21,500 bases of DNA from Priapulus caudatus (Eukaryota; Priapulida; Priapulimorpha; Priapulimorphida; Priapulidae), in contig NW_014577223.1 of assembly GCF_000485595.1 (NCBI RefSeq), positions 291,195-312,694 on the forward strand, given 5' to 3'. Of this stretch, positions 21,234 to 21,500 are shown one piece after another. The translations under genes were made by a program, and so were the position numbers. The stretch's first letter is position 1. Each line of letters starts with the position of its first letter. Under the pieces are notes generated by a model. That model ran no database searches and was not told the origin of the DNA. It saw only the letters and a list, made by a program, of their open reading frames with translations.

Positions 21234-21483
21234 TTACAACAGATCCATGTTTCTGACTCCATTATTATGACAAGTCTTTATTGCTAATCATGTCTCCCAT
21301 TTAAACAACAATATTGATGATACAGCCACGTGACCACAATTAGTCCGAGGTGACTCTGACACCTACTAATAGTAATACTATACGTTTATACACAATTTAC
21401 ATAACCATTTCTTGCTGCTGATCTAAGGCATTGGGTGCAAATACACTTTATGACGTCCAGTATGGCGGCGCAGTATGGGGGCG

Positions 21484-21500
21484 CCTAACCCTAACCCTAA
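21484..21500 (-). repeat. short CCCTAA (TTAGGG) telomere-type repeat at window edge
   Basis: Seventeen bases, CCTAACCCTAACCCTAA, end the window. The unit is the animal telomere repeat, but its orientation is that of a left chromosome end. It is too short to call a telomere. Confidence 0.6.

Overview
The window looks like nuclear DNA of an animal, most likely an aquatic invertebrate. It is AT-rich, with long intergenic stretches, small exons and GT-AG introns of 100 to 1,500 bases, microsatellites, and two short hAT-like inverted-repeat elements. There is no sign of bacterial operons, ribosome binding sites or CRISPR arrays. Most long open frames in it are chance or repeat artefacts. The real genes only appear when exons are joined by splice sites and codon phase.

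Two multi-exon genes are supported, both on the minus strand. Gene 1 (3322 to about 10732) resolves into 14 coding exons whose phases all agree and which total 2,490 bases (829 residues plus stop). Residues about 170 to 225 fit a basic helix-loop-helix domain, so it is probably a transcription factor. I do not recognise the ortholog, and the rest of the protein is Ser/Thr/Pro-rich and low in complexity. Its start is uncertain because a further 5' exon may exist. Gene 2 (14882 to 19410) resolves into 7 exons totalling 996 bases (331 residues plus stop). It is a clear short-chain dehydrogenase of the retinol dehydrogenase 11/12/13/14 type with an N-terminal membrane anchor. It has the TGxxxGIG, NNAG and YxxxK motifs, but a Cys sits where the catalytic Ser is expected. 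A possible first exon of a third gene lies on the plus strand at 19752 to 19835, divergent from gene 2.

Layout: 1-206 is an ACT/AGT trinucleotide array; 207-3321 is downstream flank of gene 1 with nothing firm; 3322-10753 is gene 1. Gene 1 carries a perfect 90-bp palindrome in one intron (5034-5123) and a 777-bp foldback element in another (8039-8815). The interval 10754-14881 is intergenic, with a CpG-rich stretch just upstream of gene 1, a GTGA tetranucleotide array, C and CA runs, a TA run and a diverged duplicated segment. Gene 2 and its introns fill 14882-19410. After the divergent promoter region, 19836-21500 is rich in repeats: a long GC-rich inverted repeat containing TGACGTCA, a dispersed repeat family, a 326-bp CAGGG...CCCTG element with a 6-bp target duplication, and two and a half CCCTAA units at the very edge.

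I see no evidence that the two genes work together, and no multi-gene system. The points most worth checking are the Ser-to-Cys change in the dehydrogenase, the unidentified helix-loop-helix gene with its in-frame-stop acceptor choice, the perfect palindrome and the foldback elements.
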